Assembly (NCBI GenBank): GCA_018268035.1
Contig: JAFDXI010000073.1
Coordinates: 1-64,000 of the forward strand
Reading direction: 5' to 3'
Source of the DNA: Bacteroidota bacterium
GTDB taxonomy: Bacteria; Bacteroidota; Bacteroidia; Chitinophagales; Chitinophagaceae
DNA length: 64,000 nucleotides
The position numbers and the translations under genes are program-made. How positions within the stretch are numbered: the first letter of the stretch is position 1; each line of letters begins with the position of its first letter. The notes under the pieces are model-generated. The model was not told the DNA's origin. It was given only the letters and a program-made list of their open reading frames with translations, and did not search any database. Shown here in pieces: positions 28,136 to 37,657 of this stretch.

Positions 28136-28699
28136 ATGAAGCGTTCTGAATTTAATATCATCCTTTTTCTGTTCCTATATTTCTTTATCAAATATGGTTT
28201 CTATTTTTATATTGGCCTCGCCACACCAGGAGGTAATGTACATATATCCTTTCTGGAGCAATATGCCAATATACCATACTGGATCACATTGATAGCTTCA
28301 GACTTATCTGCTCTATCATTAAAACTTTTCGGTTATGAAGTACATCAGTATGGTGCAGACAATGTCACCATAGCCGGCAGCAAGGGAGTAACTATTGCAT
28401 GGGGATGTTTGGGCATTGGAGCTATTGGCTTATGGATAGCCTTTATTGTTGCCCACAAAGCGAAAGTAAAGTTTAAGTTGAAATGGATTCTTGCAGGAGT
28501 TGTAGCAATCTATCTTATAAATATTATCAGGATTGATATGATAGCATTAAGCAATCATTACAACTGGAAGTATCTGCAATCATTCAATGCACATGAAAGT
28601 TTTGATATCCTCTCTTATGCGGTGATATTGGTGTTTATGCTGGTATTTATTTTAATCTATAAGAAGAATAAAATAAAAATCAAATCCGGTAGTGCCTGA
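28136..28699 (+). CDS. Exosortase/archaeosortase family protein, probably the XrtY type
   Basis: The 187-residue membrane protein has about six membrane segments. The transpeptidase-like triad of the exosortase family is visible as Cys91 (AWGCLGIG), Arg132 (NIIRID) and His153 (NAHESF). Exosortases cleave C-terminal sorting signals of exported proteins and usually sit in polysaccharide loci. The neighbouring GT4 and Wzy-like genes match the arrangement described for exosortase Y of Chitinophagaceae; the subtype call is from memory of that arrangement. Its 3' end overlaps the convergent GT4 gene by 20 bases. No sorting-signal substrate is seen. Confidence 0.8.
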   Translation: MKRSEFNIILFLFLYFFIKYGFYFYIGLATPGGNVHISFLEQYANIPYWITLIASDLSALSLKLFGYEVHQYGADNVTIAGSKGVTIAWGCLGIGAIGLWIAFIVAHKAKVKFKLKWILAGVVAIYLINIIRIDMIALSNHYNWKYLQSFNAHESFDILSYAVILVFMLVFILIYKKNKIKIKSGSA

Positions 28700-29801
28700 T
28701 ATATTCAGGAATAAGTTTTTCTTCAGAGAAATGTTCAGCTACAATTGCAGGTGCATTTTTACAAATGGTTTTTCTTTTCATTTTATCCTGCATTGCTTCA
28801 TGAATTTTTAAAGTGATATCTTCCACAACTGTGCTACAAACCCAACCAAGATCATTTTCTTTTACAAAATCACTCAGCCCTGTAACATCTGAAATCAATA
28901 CAGGCGTACCTACATAAAGTGATTCAATGACAGTATTGCCAAAATTTTCATTATAAGATGTAAGTGCAAAGAGATCTGCCTGCGCCAATACATGAAATTT
29001 TTCTTCCCTGTTTTGCCAACCTATCCATTCAACGTCATTTTCAATTCCAAAAAAGATGGTTTTTGATTTAAGCTCTGAAATATAATTATCATCACCATCC
29101 CCTGCAATTCGCAAAAATGGTTTTACCTGCAGCCTGCTGATGGCTTCCAACAAAAGCTCAATACCTTTTTTCGGATGAATGCGTGAAAGAAAGATAATAG
29201 TAAATCTATCATTTATCTTTTTTTCAATATGTTCTGCAGGCAACCATACTATGTTAGGAATTGTAAAACCTTTCCAACCGGGAATTAATTTTTCACACTC
29301 ACCAGCTTCTGCAACTGAAGTTGCATGATACACTGAAGACTTCAATAAAGATTTCCCAAAACCATAAAAACTGATCTTCTTCAATATACTTTTGGAGTTG
29401 TTCAAAATATAATCACTCATCATACCATGTGGGGAAAGGATATAATTTATTTTTTGTTTTTTGCAAATAGCTGCAGCCCGCATCACCAGCATATTCCACC
29501 AGGAATGAATATGTACCACATCATATTGACCTGTTTCCTGTTTTAATCTTTCAGACAAATCAGGTGAAATATAAAACGGGTCTTTAAAAATTCTTCTAAA
29601 ATAAATTACGTCAACGCCATCTACATTGTGAACAATCCCCGGTTTTACATCCAGTTCAGTATCACCATTTGCAGTGGTAGTGAAAACAGTTACCTCATAT
29701 CCTGCATTTGACAGGCCTTCGCAAAGCCGTGATACGGAACCAATGGTCCCGCCATAAATATAAGCAGGTTTATACGATGGGACTATGTGGAGTATCTTCA
29801 C
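28680..29801 (-). CDS. Family 4 glycosyltransferase, exosortase-linked
   Basis: The 373-residue GT-B enzyme starts MKILHIVPSYKPAYIYGGTI. The C-terminal nucleotide-sugar half has LSRIHPKKGIELLLEA and the ENFGNTVIESL motif with the catalytic-type Glu, followed by GTPVLIS. It is cytoplasmic or peripheral. It is the gene most distal in the minus-strand glycan region and overlaps the exosortase 3' end. It is a candidate for the glycosyltransferase that accompanies XrtY. Confidence 0.85.
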   Translation of the reverse strand: MKILHIVPSYKPAYIYGGTIGSVSRLCEGLSNAGYEVTVFTTTANGDTELDVKPGIVHNVDGVDVIYFRRIFKDPFYISPDLSERLKQETGQYDVVHIHSWWNMLVMRAAAICKKQKINYILSPHGMMSDYILNNSKSILKKISFYGFGKSLLKSSVYHATSVAEAGECEKLIPGWKGFTIPNIVWLPAEHIEKKINDRFTIIFLSRIHPKKGIELLLEAISRLQVKPFLRIAGDGDDNYISELKSKTIFFGIENDVEWIGWQNREEKFHVLAQADLFALTSYNENFGNTVIESLYVGTPVLISDVTGLSDFVKENDLGWVCSTVVEDITLKIHEAMQDKMKRKTICKNAPAIVAEHFSEEKLIPEYIRHYRI

Positions 29802-29925
29802 TAAAAATATTTAAAAAGAGCTTTATTTATACGCTTCTAAAATAATATAAACTCTATCGGGTCGAAAAGTAGCAATAACATTGATTGTGATATAACTAAT
29901 TCATTAATTTAAATCAATAAAACAA

Positions 29926-30798
29926 TCAGGTTCTTTTCAGCATTGTTTTTAGGTAAGATTTTCTTATTGCCCACGCTCTACGCAACTGCATCCCTCTTTT
30001 TGCATTTGAAATTTCCCTGTACCATTTATCAGAAGAATAGACTTTCCATTTGTCATATCCCGAATGAAGGTATTTCCCAAAATAATCCCACGGTTTTGGT
30101 GAACCCACAAAATGAAAAATACTACCATTGTTTTCTACCGGGGATTGATTTGGATACCAGTGTACATTATATTTTTCATCAAGTTTAAAAAAATTACCTG
30201 CAAAATATGCGTTTAATAAAGCCTGGTCTGCTGATAAAAGTTCTTGTGGGTATGCTTCACCCAATACTCTTAACCCATCACTAATATCCACTACCCTCCA
30301 CCTTTCTATATTTATGAATAATACACCTGAATTAAAAGTGCTTAATGTGGGATCTATTCCTAAAGTGTTACAAAAAAAATTATGTTCTAACGCATACTGT
30401 ATGGGTGTTGACGGCACAGCTCCGATTACAAAATTCTGCAAACTTTCATTAAATATATCAGATATATCGGTTTCAATAATTAAATCAGTATCAAGGTAAA
30501 GCACCTTTTCTTCATTAATCAATTCCGGTATCAGCAAACAGCCATAAGCTGCCCAGTCACTTTGCAACGGTTTATATTTTCCAAACACTTTCTGTGCATC
30601 AAAATCAATGAATATATAACTACCAGTAAAGTTTAATTCAGATAATAACCTTGCTATTGAGTCTTTTATTTTTTCATCCAACAATGAGCATAAAAAATAT
30701 ATTTTGAGCTGCGTATAGGAACATTGCTTTATCAATGATGCAAGGCTTGCCCCCAAGCCTAATGCGCCAAGGTTATTTAAACAAAAGCAAACGACCAT
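29926..30798 (-). CDS. Family 8 glycosyltransferase
   Basis: The 290-residue GT-A enzyme has the metal-binding DxD as Asp103 and Asp105 (YLDTDLI), NSGVLFIN further on, and a C-terminal HFVGSPKPW motif, all GT8 hallmarks. GT8 enzymes transfer galactose or glucose with retention. It is separated by about 100 bases from the genes on each side, so it may have its own transcription unit. Confidence 0.88.
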   Translation of the reverse strand: MVVCFCLNNLGALGLGASLASLIKQCSYTQLKIYFLCSLLDEKIKDSIARLLSELNFTGSYIFIDFDAQKVFGKYKPLQSDWAAYGCLLIPELINEEKVLYLDTDLIIETDISDIFNESLQNFVIGAVPSTPIQYALEHNFFCNTLGIDPTLSTFNSGVLFINIERWRVVDISDGLRVLGEAYPQELLSADQALLNAYFAGNFFKLDEKYNVHWYPNQSPVENNGSIFHFVGSPKPWDYFGKYLHSGYDKWKVYSSDKWYREISNAKRGMQLRRAWAIRKSYLKTMLKRT

Positions 30799-30898
30799 CG
30801 GATAATGAGATTTCTTGTCTATCTATTACTCAACTTTCCTAGTACAGGGTTTTGAAAATCTGATACTCTATATAAAATATTCATTATAATAATGAAAT

Positions 30899-31711
30899 CT
30901 ATGACGTGAGATTATTTTCATCAGGATTCTCAAAATCTTTATACTTATCTTCAATCAGCCTCATACATATCAAAGATTCAGCAATTGTTCTTTGTAGTGT
31001 ATAATGCCATCCGTGCCAACCATCCAGTATCAATCTTTTTATAAACAGTGAATAAACAAAAATCAACAACGGCGCCAATATTTTTGTTTTCCTCAACTTT
31101 GAAGGGAAAGATAAAATATCAGGCGGCGCATTCAGCAACATCTCGGACTCTTTCTCAGAATAAAAAGACTGGTTGATCAGCCATCGCAGCAAGGGTTTCC
31201 TGTCGTCATGCCAGATCTTGTTTTTATAAGTACCCATCTGGCCATTTATTTTCAAGCGTTGAGTATGGCCATCATCATAGTATTTACAAAATTCCTTTTT
31301 AAATAATACAGGCCTTGGTGTTGTATTATTGCTGCGCAACGGTTTGCCAAACACGCAGAATTCAAAAAAAGCACGATAGGCAATATTTGTGTCTGTTTCA
31401 AGAAATTCTAAAGTTTCATTTATGAAGCCCTCATTTAATATATAATCTGCATCAAGCGATAAAACCCATTCACTTTCACAAAGCCCCAAACCATAATTCC
31501 ATTGTGTGGCATGGGTGTCAAATTTGCGCTGGTATATTTCAGCGTTGGGAAAGCTTCTGATCAGTTCTATTGTTTTATCAGTACTGTTGCTGTCAACCAC
31601 AATGACTTTTTCAAGCCACCCTAGATGCGACAATGTCCTGCCTATATTTTCTTCTTCGTTCCAGGTTAAAATAACAGCCGTTAATAAGGATGCGGGTATT
31701 CTATCGTTCAT
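30899..31711 (-). CDS. Family 2 glycosyltransferase (WaaE/KdtX-like)
   Basis: With ATG 31711 the protein has 270 residues and overlaps the upstream gene by 11 bases; an in-frame start at 31759 would overlap by 59. The GT-A motifs are DSNSTD at 40-45 and SLDADY at 85-90. The C-terminal third, with KIWHDDRKPL and DGWHGWHYTLQR, resembles the WaaE-type lipopolysaccharide core glycosyltransferases. The acceptor is probably lipid-linked or core saccharide. Confidence 0.85.
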   Translation of the reverse strand: MNDRIPASLLTAVILTWNEEENIGRTLSHLGWLEKVIVVDSNSTDKTIELIRSFPNAEIYQRKFDTHATQWNYGLGLCESEWVLSLDADYILNEGFINETLEFLETDTNIAYRAFFEFCVFGKPLRSNNTTPRPVLFKKEFCKYYDDGHTQRLKINGQMGTYKNKIWHDDRKPLLRWLINQSFYSEKESEMLLNAPPDILSFPSKLRKTKILAPLLIFVYSLFIKRLILDGWHGWHYTLQRTIAESLICMRLIEDKYKDFENPDENNLTS

Positions 31712-32756
31712 GTATTTGCGAAGTAATAAGTTGATATAATTTGAAATACGCCCCAGCAATTACAGTTTCATCAAACCTTTCCCTGTTATGCCTGCCATTA
31801 TCCACTAATTGTTCCCGGTAATTTTTATCACGGATAATTTTCAAAAAGCCATTCCTGATATCTTCCACATCAAAAGGGTTTACCAGGCAGGCAGCATTGC
31901 CAGCCACTTCAGGCATGGATGAAATATTGGAAGTGATCACAACTCTTTCCACGCAATTCGCTTCCACTATTGGCATACCAAAACCTTCAAACGTAGAAAC
32001 AAAAGAAACAATATCGCATTGAATATATTCTTTGTATAAAGCTTCAGTTGAAAGGTTATTTTTCACAACGAAGTCAATATTCAGCGACTTCATTTTCTCA
32101 ATAACATTTTCTGCTGGCTGGCCAATGATCACAAGAAGGCAGGAAATATTTTGCAATGCTGCTGCAAGCCTTTCAAGATTTTTATTTTCACCGGCACCTA
32201 CCTGTAGTATAACAGGACAGTCTTCATTAAATGTTTTGGGAGATGGTTGAAATATTTTATTTACACTCACAGGAATCACTTCAATTTTTCCAGGTTCACA
32301 TCCTGTATAATGCATCACATCATTCTTTGTGACTTCTGAAACTGTAGTAATATATTTTGATTTTTTTACCGGTGCTTTGAGATAGAGCCAGGTAACTATT
32401 TTTTTTGCAAAACCCGTTTTTCTATCCACATACCTGCAATCATGTATGGTGAGCAATACATTTTTTTTATGCATCAACAGGTTGAGAAAATTTACTTCAC
32501 CTGTTATATGGCATACAGTATTTTTTTTTTGACGAAACGATGCTTCAATAATATTCCGAAGTTTTGAAAAATAACCATCATTGTAACTTCTGCAATATTG
32601 TACTGAAAATTCCACCTTGTCTTTGAGCATTTCCCTCAATCGCTGAAAGATTTGTTCTATGCTAAAATTAAAACCCGGCCTTGGTTTGCGCTGGAAATGA
32701 ATGACAGAAAGCTTTGTTGCAATTTGAGTGCTTTTTTGAGTTGCAATTTTTTTCAT
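31701..32756 (-). CDS. Family 4 glycosyltransferase
   Basis: The 351-residue GT-B protein has a variable N-terminal half with IHDCRYVDRKTG and a C-terminal half with VGAGENKNLERL and STFEGFGMPIVEAN, containing the E-x7-E-type acidic site. The start overlaps the Wzy-like gene stop by four bases (ATGA), so the two are coupled. The tail overlaps the next GT2 gene. Confidence 0.88.
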   Translation of the reverse strand: MKKIATQKSTQIATKLSVIHFQRKPRPGFNFSIEQIFQRLREMLKDKVEFSVQYCRSYNDGYFSKLRNIIEASFRQKKNTVCHITGEVNFLNLLMHKKNVLLTIHDCRYVDRKTGFAKKIVTWLYLKAPVKKSKYITTVSEVTKNDVMHYTGCEPGKIEVIPVSVNKIFQPSPKTFNEDCPVILQVGAGENKNLERLAAALQNISCLLVIIGQPAENVIEKMKSLNIDFVVKNNLSTEALYKEYIQCDIVSFVSTFEGFGMPIVEANCVERVVITSNISSMPEVAGNAACLVNPFDVEDIRNGFLKIIRDKNYREQLVDNGRHNRERFDETVIAGAYFKLYQLITSQIHER

Positions 32757-34090
32757 GTAACAACGACGTCCTCCAATTCTTCTTCAGGCTCATCTACTTC
32801 CTCTTCAATTTCTTCATATTCCGGTTCATTCATGGCTGCCACTACTAAGCCTGAACCTAAAACTGCAAATCCCAGCGTGGTTGGTTGCCCCCATTGTGAT
32901 TGCAGGATCAGAATAATACTAAAACTTAAAAGCATCCAGGCAAGTGCATCTTTTTTTTTAAGATAATACACTGAATCCCTGGTAAATTTTACAGCTGTTG
33001 CCACTCTCACAAAAATGACTATAAAACCCAATAGCAATCCCTGTTCACCAATGATACGGCCCCACTCTCCTTCAGATATCAGGAAAGACATTTCGCCTGT
33101 TAATAACTGGCTACCCACATTGGTGCCCATACCAACTCCATAGCCAAAGAATGGCATATTGCCTGCATTTTCGATTGCAGTAATCATACCTCCTAAAAAC
33201 CTGTCAAGAAAAACACCGTTCACACCACCTTCCGCTTCATTAGCGCCGGTAAACCTGTAAGTAAATGCCTCTGTGGACTTTGCAAAAAATGCCTGGTTTT
33301 GCAATAACATCAGGATTAAAACAATGACTACACCACCACCTAACATTGCACCGATATACTTAGGTCTGCGCCATGCAGCCACCAAAGAAAATGTAAGCGA
33401 TACAAACACTTCAAAAAATAAAGAGCGGCTGATGGATAAAGGCACAGCCATCAACAGGGACCCAGTTGCAGCCATTAGCAATAGCTTATTAATATGATGA
33501 GGATGCAACCAGAAATAAAAAACATAAGCTGCAACCAAGCCATAAAACTGTACCAGGCCTGTAGTGAATGAAAACGTGCCGGGTGGCCTGAAATAACCCA
33601 ATGCACCACTGAAACCAATACCTGCCGTATCTCCTCCAAGTCCCCTGTTTACCCAGGCAGACTGAGGACTGAAAAACTGGAGGCCTGCTAAAACAGTCAT
33701 AGGCAAACTTATCATCAACAACACACGCCCCATTTTTATCACATCATCCCAATCAAGAATCTGGCCTATCGCAAAAATCAATGGGAACTGGATGATATAT
33801 AACCTGGCGCCAAATATTGCCACCATCAGGTTGCCGTGGCCTATCGTCATTGCAGTCAGGAAACTGATAGCGCCGGAAAGCACCATCAAAAAACTCAGCC
33901 CGCTAAACTTCAGGTAGCCTTTCTGTCTTGCTTTTAAAAATATCCATATTGCAAGAGGATCCCTCACTACCAACAATGGGGTTGAAAGTACTGGCAGGAA
34001 CCATTTGCGCAATGCCCCTTCAAAAATCAGAAGGAAAAAATACAACCAGATGGCTGCTTTTAAGGAATCATTGAATGGATACCGTTTCAA
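32753..34090 (-). CDS. Wzy/O-antigen-ligase-like membrane protein (exosortase-associated type)
   Basis: The 445-residue protein has about eleven membrane segments, starting KAAIWLYFFLLIFEGALRKWF, with a large periplasmic loop (GVNGVFLDRFLGG ... GYGVGMGTNVGSQLL) as in Wzy polymerases and WaaL ligases. It matches the Wzy-like partner described for exosortase Y loci. The last 25 residues are a glutamate-rich tail that is unusual for this family and would face the cytoplasm or be membrane-proximal. It starts a coupled run of four genes after an intergenic space with a mobile element. Confidence 0.8.
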   Translation of the reverse strand: MKRYPFNDSLKAAIWLYFFLLIFEGALRKWFLPVLSTPLLVVRDPLAIWIFLKARQKGYLKFSGLSFLMVLSGAISFLTAMTIGHGNLMVAIFGARLYIIQFPLIFAIGQILDWDDVIKMGRVLLMISLPMTVLAGLQFFSPQSAWVNRGLGGDTAGIGFSGALGYFRPPGTFSFTTGLVQFYGLVAAYVFYFWLHPHHINKLLLMAATGSLLMAVPLSISRSLFFEVFVSLTFSLVAAWRRPKYIGAMLGGGVVIVLILMLLQNQAFFAKSTEAFTYRFTGANEAEGGVNGVFLDRFLGGMITAIENAGNMPFFGYGVGMGTNVGSQLLTGEMSFLISEGEWGRIIGEQGLLLGFIVIFVRVATAVKFTRDSVYYLKKKDALAWMLLSFSIILILQSQWGQPTTLGFAVLGSGLVVAAMNEPEYEEIEEEVDEPEEELEDVVVT

Positions 34091-34122
34091 TCTATTGACA
34101 GATTAATTATGTATTCAAAATA

Positions 34123-34260
34123 ATTGTTGTCCGATTGAAATTATTCTAAATAGCTGAAACCATTTGCCAGTAAGGGTTTTAAGCCCCCTCGCTTTTGGAG
34201 AGGGGGTTGGGGGTGAGGTCTTGAAAAGCAAAGGGATATAAATTTTAATCGGACAACAAT
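34123..34260. mobile_element. 138-bp MITE-like element, copy 1
   Basis: The element has perfect 14-base terminal inverted repeats (ATTGTTGTCCGATT) at 34123-34136 and 34247-34260. It is flanked by the 10-base direct repeat ATTCAAAATA at 34113-34122 and, after one extra base, at 34262-34271. It contains a CCCCCTC/GAGGGGG stem (34184-34190 with 34200-34206) and a G-rich tract. It carries no gene and differs from copy 2 at about 14 of 138 positions. It lies between the Wzy-like gene and a GT4 gene. Confidence 0.85.
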
Positions 34261-34291
34261 AATTCAAAATATATTCTGTATAAAAATGCAC

Positions 34292-35542
34292 TTACAATTT
34301 TGTTGTTGCATTGTCAACTAATTCTGAAATTTCTTTACCATACAATCCCCATGGCCTTTGCCTTGCTGTTTCCAATGCTGCTCGGCCAATCATTTCAATC
34401 ATACCCGGATCAGTAATAATTTTTTCCAGCATTTCCTTCAAACTATTTACAGAACCCGCCTTTACCAGCCAGCCATTTTTACCATGTTGAATAATATCAG
34501 GCCCTGCAGTTCTTTCTGTTGTAATCACCGGTGTGCCCTGTGCCATTGCCTCAGTGATCACCTGGCCAAAACCTTCAAACAAAGAAGGAAAAACCAACAC
34601 ATCATTTTCACGCATTAAAGATAAAATTTCATGGTGTGGTAAAGTTTCTATCCAGCGGTGTCTTGAAAGGTTTTCCTGTAATGGCAGTACATTTTTAGTA
34701 TTGCCTCTTCCTACAATTGTAAGGAATATATTTTTTCCAAAACTGTTGACAGCATCAAATAAATAACTCAGCCCCTTCCGTTGTGATAAACCACCCACAA
34801 ACAAAACTTTTAAGGGCTCATTTACACCTATATGCCTATATGTTTTTTCTTGCACCGCCGGAAAGCCATAAGGAACAACGCAAATACGAGGTAAGTTACT
34901 TTTATAAAATTGCAAACTTGCGGCAGTAAAGCTGCTGGCAACTATCACTGTATCAGCCAATGATATTTCTTCGTCTTTTTTTGAAAGCTTATCATGAGCA
35001 TCTTTAAATCCCTGCAGGGTTTCTGCCCATCCGGGATTTAACTCATTTTCTTCAGCAAGCAGTTCATGCATACAACGCCAATAACCAATGGGTAAATCAT
35101 ATATGGCTTGCATGCCCAACAATTTCGCCTTTTTGAACGAAGCCAATGCACCGTCTTCATACGCATAAATAGTCGTGGCGCCTTTGGCTTTTTCTTTTTT
35201 CATATTTGATGCAACATATTGATCAAGGCCCTGGTAAACTTTGTCAACTGAAAACATACCATTTTTTTTTGACAACCTTTTGGCAGCACCTGCTTTCATT
35301 GATAGCAACCTTCCAGCCTCCCGCCAGGGATAAATATGTGTTATATCTTTTATTGATGCATCAAATGACCTTCTTCTTATATCACGTAAAGGCTTATAAG
35401 AACCCAGTTGATATAAAGCTGTTCCCGGGAAACTGGCTAAGCAGGTATAAACCGATTGCAGTTTACCTGCATCATACAAACCCTGCACAGCAGCCCTGAA
35501 AAATTCATTACCTGTTGGATGTGTAATAACTAATCCCATCAT
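34292..35542 (-). CDS. Family 4 glycosyltransferase
   Basis: The 416-residue GT-B protein starts MMGLVITHPTGNEFFRAA. The C-terminal half has FVGGLSQRKGLSYLF and SLFEGFGQVITEAMAQGTPV, the conserved acidic motif of GT4. The N-terminal half has an extended region (residues 60-190) that may bind its acceptor. It shares one base with the upstream GT4 gene, so it belongs to the same operon. Confidence 0.88.
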   Translation of the reverse strand: MMGLVITHPTGNEFFRAAVQGLYDAGKLQSVYTCLASFPGTALYQLGSYKPLRDIRRRSFDASIKDITHIYPWREAGRLLSMKAGAAKRLSKKNGMFSVDKVYQGLDQYVASNMKKEKAKGATTIYAYEDGALASFKKAKLLGMQAIYDLPIGYWRCMHELLAEENELNPGWAETLQGFKDAHDKLSKKDEEISLADTVIVASSFTAASLQFYKSNLPRICVVPYGFPAVQEKTYRHIGVNEPLKVLFVGGLSQRKGLSYLFDAVNSFGKNIFLTIVGRGNTKNVLPLQENLSRHRWIETLPHHEILSLMRENDVLVFPSLFEGFGQVITEAMAQGTPVITTERTAGPDIIQHGKNGWLVKAGSVNSLKEMLEKIITDPGMIEMIGRAALETARQRPWGLYGKEISELVDNATTKL

Positions 35543-36645
35543 TAACTGGCTGCAGCCAATATCAAATCAAAATATTTTTTTGAAACAAGATCTGAGAGGT
35601 GATCTTTCAGGTGTTCAATTGCATTATTCCGGAAAAGTTGCATTTTATCTTTATCATTTAAAGCAGCTTCCATCACCGCAACCATATCTTCCAGGTTATT
35701 GCGTTGAAAAATATAACCTGCATTTCCTACTGCTTCAGGCATACCACCTCCATTGGAAGCAATAGGAATACAACCGCAAGCCATACCTTCCAGCACCACA
35801 TTGCCATAAGGCTCTTCCCAGATGGATGGCACCAGGATGAATTGGTGTTCGTTTAAACATTTCACCAACGCTTCGCCTTTTAAAATTCCAGTGAATTGAA
35901 TCGCACCATATAACCCAAGCTCTTCTCTCAGCCGTATTAGCTTTTTTCTTTCAGCACCATCACCAATAATGGTTAAATGCAAACAGTCTGGGTCAATACT
36001 ATTTTTTTTGATCAACATTGATACAGCTTTTATTGCCTGGTCTGCACCTTTATCTGATACCAGCCTGCCGAGAAAAACAAACAGTTTCCTGTTATCATCA
36101 AAATTATTTTTTTTAAATAAAACATCATTATAAGGGTTTTCAATGACGACAGCTTTCGGCCACTCTTTCCTGCGGATAGCATCACTCACAGCAATGACAT
36201 AATCAGCCCGCCTGAACCAAAGATTTTTCAATTTATCCCTCCATCCTTTTCCACCTTTGATCCTGTTGATCCAGGTGTTTACTGCAATAACATGTGGCTT
36301 CCTGATAAAAAAATTTATCCATGATAAACGCAATGAAGGATTGTTTTCGAAAATAACATCAGCCCAACGGTGCTCTTTCAGCAAGGTGCCGATACCCGGG
36401 TTGCGAATCACTTTGAATGAAAAATTATCAGCGTTTGCAAATTTTGTCCATGTTAGCACATGCACATCTGCTCCATATTTTGAAAATGCATCAGCCAGTA
36501 TTTCAGAGTTGGTTTCAATGCCACCCACATCAGGGGAAAAATGATGGGTGAGCACCAATATTTTTAATTTCTTTTTTTTATTTTTTATCGGTGTAGATTG
36601 TTGACTGCCCGTTTCATCATTTTTACAGGCGCCATCATGTTTCAT
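35542..36645 (-). CDS. Family 4 glycosyltransferase
   Basis: With ATG 36645 the protein has 367 residues and overlaps the upstream gene by four bases (ATGA); another ATG at 36657 is possible. A lysine-rich stretch precedes the first beta strand KILVLTHHFSPDVGGIE. The donor site has FLGRLVSDKGADQAI and EEPYGNVVLEGMACGC. It resembles mannosyl- or glucosyltransferases of lipopolysaccharide loci, but the sugar cannot be assigned. Confidence 0.88.
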   Translation of the reverse strand: MKHDGACKNDETGSQQSTPIKNKKKKLKILVLTHHFSPDVGGIETNSEILADAFSKYGADVHVLTWTKFANADNFSFKVIRNPGIGTLLKEHRWADVIFENNPSLRLSWINFFIRKPHVIAVNTWINRIKGGKGWRDKLKNLWFRRADYVIAVSDAIRRKEWPKAVVIENPYNDVLFKKNNFDDNRKLFVFLGRLVSDKGADQAIKAVSMLIKKNSIDPDCLHLTIIGDGAERKKLIRLREELGLYGAIQFTGILKGEALVKCLNEHQFILVPSIWEEPYGNVVLEGMACGCIPIASNGGGMPEAVGNAGYIFQRNNLEDMVAVMEAALNDKDKMQLFRNNAIEHLKDHLSDLVSKKYFDLILAAAS

Positions 36646-37577
36646 TTTCCTAACCATTTCTTTATCCTTCCTTTCATTTTATCCGGCAGAGCCATCCTCA
36701 AAAATGTTTCAAGCTCCCGTTTTCGTTTCTTCTTATTTTCATCTCTCAGATAATAGCAGGAAATTTTTTTCAGATCAAAATAGTGAAAGCGAATCAATGA
36801 TTCTTTATACCTGCCAAAGATTTCAAGAAGATCGGGTCTTGTTGCAAAATTAAATCTATTATGATGAACAGCAATAGATCCGGGGTTTGCCGGGCTGTAA
36901 TGGCTGAAATGATAAAAAACCAAAGGCATACCATTTACCAGCCATTCACCATTCATTTTTTCAAGCCTGCGCTCATGCAGGTTCCAGTGCGCCATATTAT
37001 ATCCGGGATATTTTTCAACCAGCACTTTATCAAAATATGCAGGCGCCAGGTTCATCCATAACTGGTCCACAAATAATCCCCTTGACAAATCAATCAGGCA
37101 TTGATCCTTCAAGCGGCTTTGCCACCATTTCAACATAGCCATCGTATTATCCGTTCGCTTCATCGCAATAAAACCGAGGTTGTAAATACCTGTCTGCATC
37201 ACATGCAATTCAGTAGGCAACTTGTCATCATTAATGGGTGTGGTGAAATGTGGCGTGAGTACAACATCAAAATTTTCCAGGCTTTCTTCCAATCTTGTCA
37301 ATGGCTGGAAGATCATGATATCAGGATCGAAATACACAATATTTTTTGCATCCGGGTAATGATTAAACAACCATTCAATATAAAAAGGTTTGGCTGATGT
37401 CAGGAGTTCGACAATAGTATATCGTTGTATCATCGCATCAAAACCAGGTATGGCCAGTTCCTCCACTGTTACCAGCTCACATTCCAAAAAGAAGAGGTCA
37501 GTGTTTTGATCATTTTTATCCACCAGGCCAATGATAAACTTCCAGGAAGGATTGGTTTGCCGGATGGATTCAAACAA
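36642..37577 (-). CDS. GT-A glycosyltransferase (nucleotide-diphospho-sugar transferase) with a missing canonical start
   Basis: The protein has the DxD motif YFDPDIMIF and an EWLFNHYPDAKN segment before it. From TTG 37577 it has 311 residues, but conserved-looking coding sequence continues upstream to 37643 (INIAFTLCSINYLAQAKTL, a normal first beta strand). No ATG or GTG is in that frame, and TAA lies at 37644-37646. A 138-bp mobile element lies 12 bases beyond the stop. The gene may use a rare start codon, may be shortened, or may be impaired. Confidence 0.7.
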   Translation of the reverse strand: MFESIRQTNPSWKFIIGLVDKNDQNTDLFFLECELVTVEELAIPGFDAMIQRYTIVELLTSAKPFYIEWLFNHYPDAKNIVYFDPDIMIFQPLTRLEESLENFDVVLTPHFTTPINDDKLPTELHVMQTGIYNLGFIAMKRTDNTMAMLKWWQSRLKDQCLIDLSRGLFVDQLWMNLAPAYFDKVLVEKYPGYNMAHWNLHERRLEKMNGEWLVNGMPLVFYHFSHYSPANPGSIAVHHNRFNFATRPDLLEIFGRYKESLIRFHYFDLKKISCYYLRDENKKKRKRELETFLRMALPDKMKGRIKKWLGK

Positions 37578-37657
37578 AGTTTTTGCCTGGGCCAGATAGT
37601 TGATGGAACAAAGTGTGAAGGCTATATTGATATGCTGAAATTTTTATGAATAAGATC

